From Nitrosopumilus sp. LS_AOA (GTDB lineage: Archaea; Thermoproteota; Nitrososphaeria; Nitrososphaerales; Nitrosopumilaceae), in the NCBI GenBank assembly GCA_001543015.1, contig LFLC01000049.1:1-32517 (forward strand): a DNA stretch of 32,517 nt, written 5' to 3'. The notes beneath the pieces were generated by a model. It was not told where the DNA came from, did not search any database, and was given only the letters and a program-made list of their open reading frames with translations. This document shows positions 31,519 through 32,517 of this stretch, in pieces. A program made the position numbers and the translations under genes. Each line of letters opens with the position of its first letter. Position 1 is the stretch's first letter.

Positions 31519-31564
31519 GAAAGGCTTAAGAAAGGTATTTCTATTCTTTCAAAATCGAAGAGAT

Positions 31565-32377
31565 ATGGACTGGGGATTACAAAACAGATTATCTAGAATC
31601 ATTAAACCACAAGATAATCGCGCACTAATGTTGGCAGTAGACCATGGATATTTTCTAGGACCTACTGAAAAATTAGAGAATCCTGCAAAGGTAATTGCAC
31701 CACTTTTGAAATATTGTGATTCTTTGATGGTTACGCGTGGTGTTCAAAGATCATCTGTTTCTGCAACCACTGATACTCCAATGGTATTGAGAGTTTCTGG
31801 AGGTTCTAGTATTATTGGTGAGGATTTATCTCAAGAAGATATTACGGTATCTATTGAAGATGCAATTAGACTAAACGCTAGTGCTCTTGCAATGTCTATC
31901 TTTGTTGGTTCAAAATATGAATATCAAACCGTTGTCAATCTTGGAAAATTAGTCAGTAGGGCTCAAAAATACGGTATTCCCGTTTTAGCAGTTACTGCAG
32001 TTGGAAAAGAATTAGGTAAAGACGCACGTTATCTTTCACTGGCCTGTAGAGTGGCAGCTGAACAAGGTGCAAATATTGTAAAAACATACTATTGTGAGAA
32101 TTTTGAAAAAGTAGTCCAATCATGCCCTGTACCAATTATTGTTGCAGGTGGAAAGAAAATTCCTGAACGTGACGCATTACAATTAACATACAATTCAATC
32201 AAAGCTGGAGCTGTGGGTGTAGATATTGGTAGAAATGTTTGGCAATCAGAACATCCTGTTGCAATGATTAGAGCCGTTAGATCAATAGTTCATGGAAATT
32301 CAAATGTTGAACAAGCATTTAGTTTATACAAAAAACTAGCTAGTGAAGACTCTAAACACAAATCAAAACAAACCTAA
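31565..32377 (+). CDS. LsrF-like class I aldolase/thiolase (DeoC/FbaB superfamily)
   Basis: 270 residues. The sequence follows bacterial LsrF closely: DWGLQNRLSRI at the start, LAVDHGYFLGPT (D26, H27), a Schiff-base Lys (K173) in IVKTYYCE, CPVPIIVAGGKKIPER, and GVDIGRN-x-x-QSEHPVAMIRAV. LsrF is a thiolase for the phosphorylated autoinducer-2 breakdown product 3-hydroxy-5-phosphonooxypentane-2,4-dione; close relatives are fructose-bisphosphate aldolases and ADH synthase of archaeal aromatic biosynthesis. No other lsr gene is present, so the substrate here may be a different phosphosugar. The upstream neighbour is a zinc dehydrogenase. The last five codons and the stop (SKQT and TAA) lie in the first unit of a 15-bp tandem repeat. 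Confidence 0.88.
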   Translation: MDWGLQNRLSRIIKPQDNRALMLAVDHGYFLGPTEKLENPAKVIAPLLKYCDSLMVTRGVQRSSVSATTDTPMVLRVSGGSSIIGEDLSQEDITVSIEDAIRLNASALAMSIFVGSKYEYQTVVNLGKLVSRAQKYGIPVLAVTAVGKELGKDARYLSLACRVAAEQGANIVKTYYCENFEKVVQSCPVPIIVAGGKKIPERDALQLTYNSIKAGAVGVDIGRNVWQSEHPVAMIRAVRSIVHGNSNVEQAFSLYKKLASEDSKHKSKQT

Positions 32378-32517
32378 TCAAAACAAACCTAATCAAAACA
32401 AACCTAATCAAAACAAACCTAATCAAAACAAACCTAATCAAAACAAACCTAATCAAAACAAACCTAATCAAAACAAACCTAATCAAAACAAACCTAATCA
32501 AAACAAACCTAATCAAA
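32361..32517 (+). repeat. 15-bp tandem repeat, ten full copies, running off the window
   Basis: AATCAAAACAAACCT is repeated without mismatch from 32361 to 32510, followed by seven bases of an eleventh copy at the window edge. The first unit encodes the end of the LsrF-like protein and supplies its TAA. The total number of copies is unknown because the window ends inside the array. Confidence 0.97.

Noticed and set aside
32361-32517. CRISPR array
   Set aside because: Units are 15 bp and directly contiguous, with no spacers.

Overview
The window looks like a chromosomal segment of an ammonia-oxidising archaeon of the Nitrososphaerota (Thaumarchaeota), most likely Nitrosopumilus-like. The reasons are the low GC content, an ESCRT-III-like/CdvC cell-division cluster, an A/V-type ATP synthase subunit F, a TrmB-type regulator, and many genes whose start codon lies about 23-28 bp downstream of a TATA-like element with no leader. 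This assignment is inference from gene content; no database search was possible.

Layout. 1-4331: a Ser-rich small protein, an unknown protein, a type II NADH dehydrogenase with an N-terminal C2H2-like zinc finger, a secreted Lys/Ala-rich coiled-coil protein, and a two-gene membrane pair. 4380-7335: an accessory-looking segment with a tyrosine-recombinase-like protein (one catalytic Arg apparently replaced by Lys), a 49-residue ORF, an HNH-type zinc protein with a strong Shine-Dalgarno, paired operator-like repeats, and a 378-bp gene-free stretch crowded with palindromes. 7336-12920: an export operon of a sulfatase, a membrane-anchored CTPxxWK protein and a 1118-residue secreted protein built of six cysteine-paired repeats. 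12987-15507: small taxon-restricted genes, including a HEPN-like protein and a Cys-rich micro-ORF. 15511-18601: citrate synthase, a DHH phosphoesterase with a tandem-repeat basic tail, and a DoxX protein.

18658-21597 is a minus-strand run of TrmB-type regulator, RidA enamine deaminase and dicarboxylate/amino-acid symporter, suggesting regulated uptake and use of an organic or amino acid. Divergent from it, 21755-24009 holds an ESCRT-III-like protein, an overlapping coiled-coil protein and the Vps4-like ATPase CdvC. 24100-28486 is carA-carB (carbamoyl phosphate for arginine and pyrimidines). carA has no ATG, GTG or TTG in a position that would include its conserved N-terminus.

28505-32517: a metallophosphoesterase and a SWIM zinc-finger protein with interleaved divergent promoters, a small unknown gene, ATP synthase subunit F away from its partners, a zinc alcohol dehydrogenase, and an LsrF-like class I aldolase/thiolase whose stop codon lies inside a 15-bp tandem repeat that runs to the window edge. 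No rRNA, tRNA or CRISPR array was recognised.
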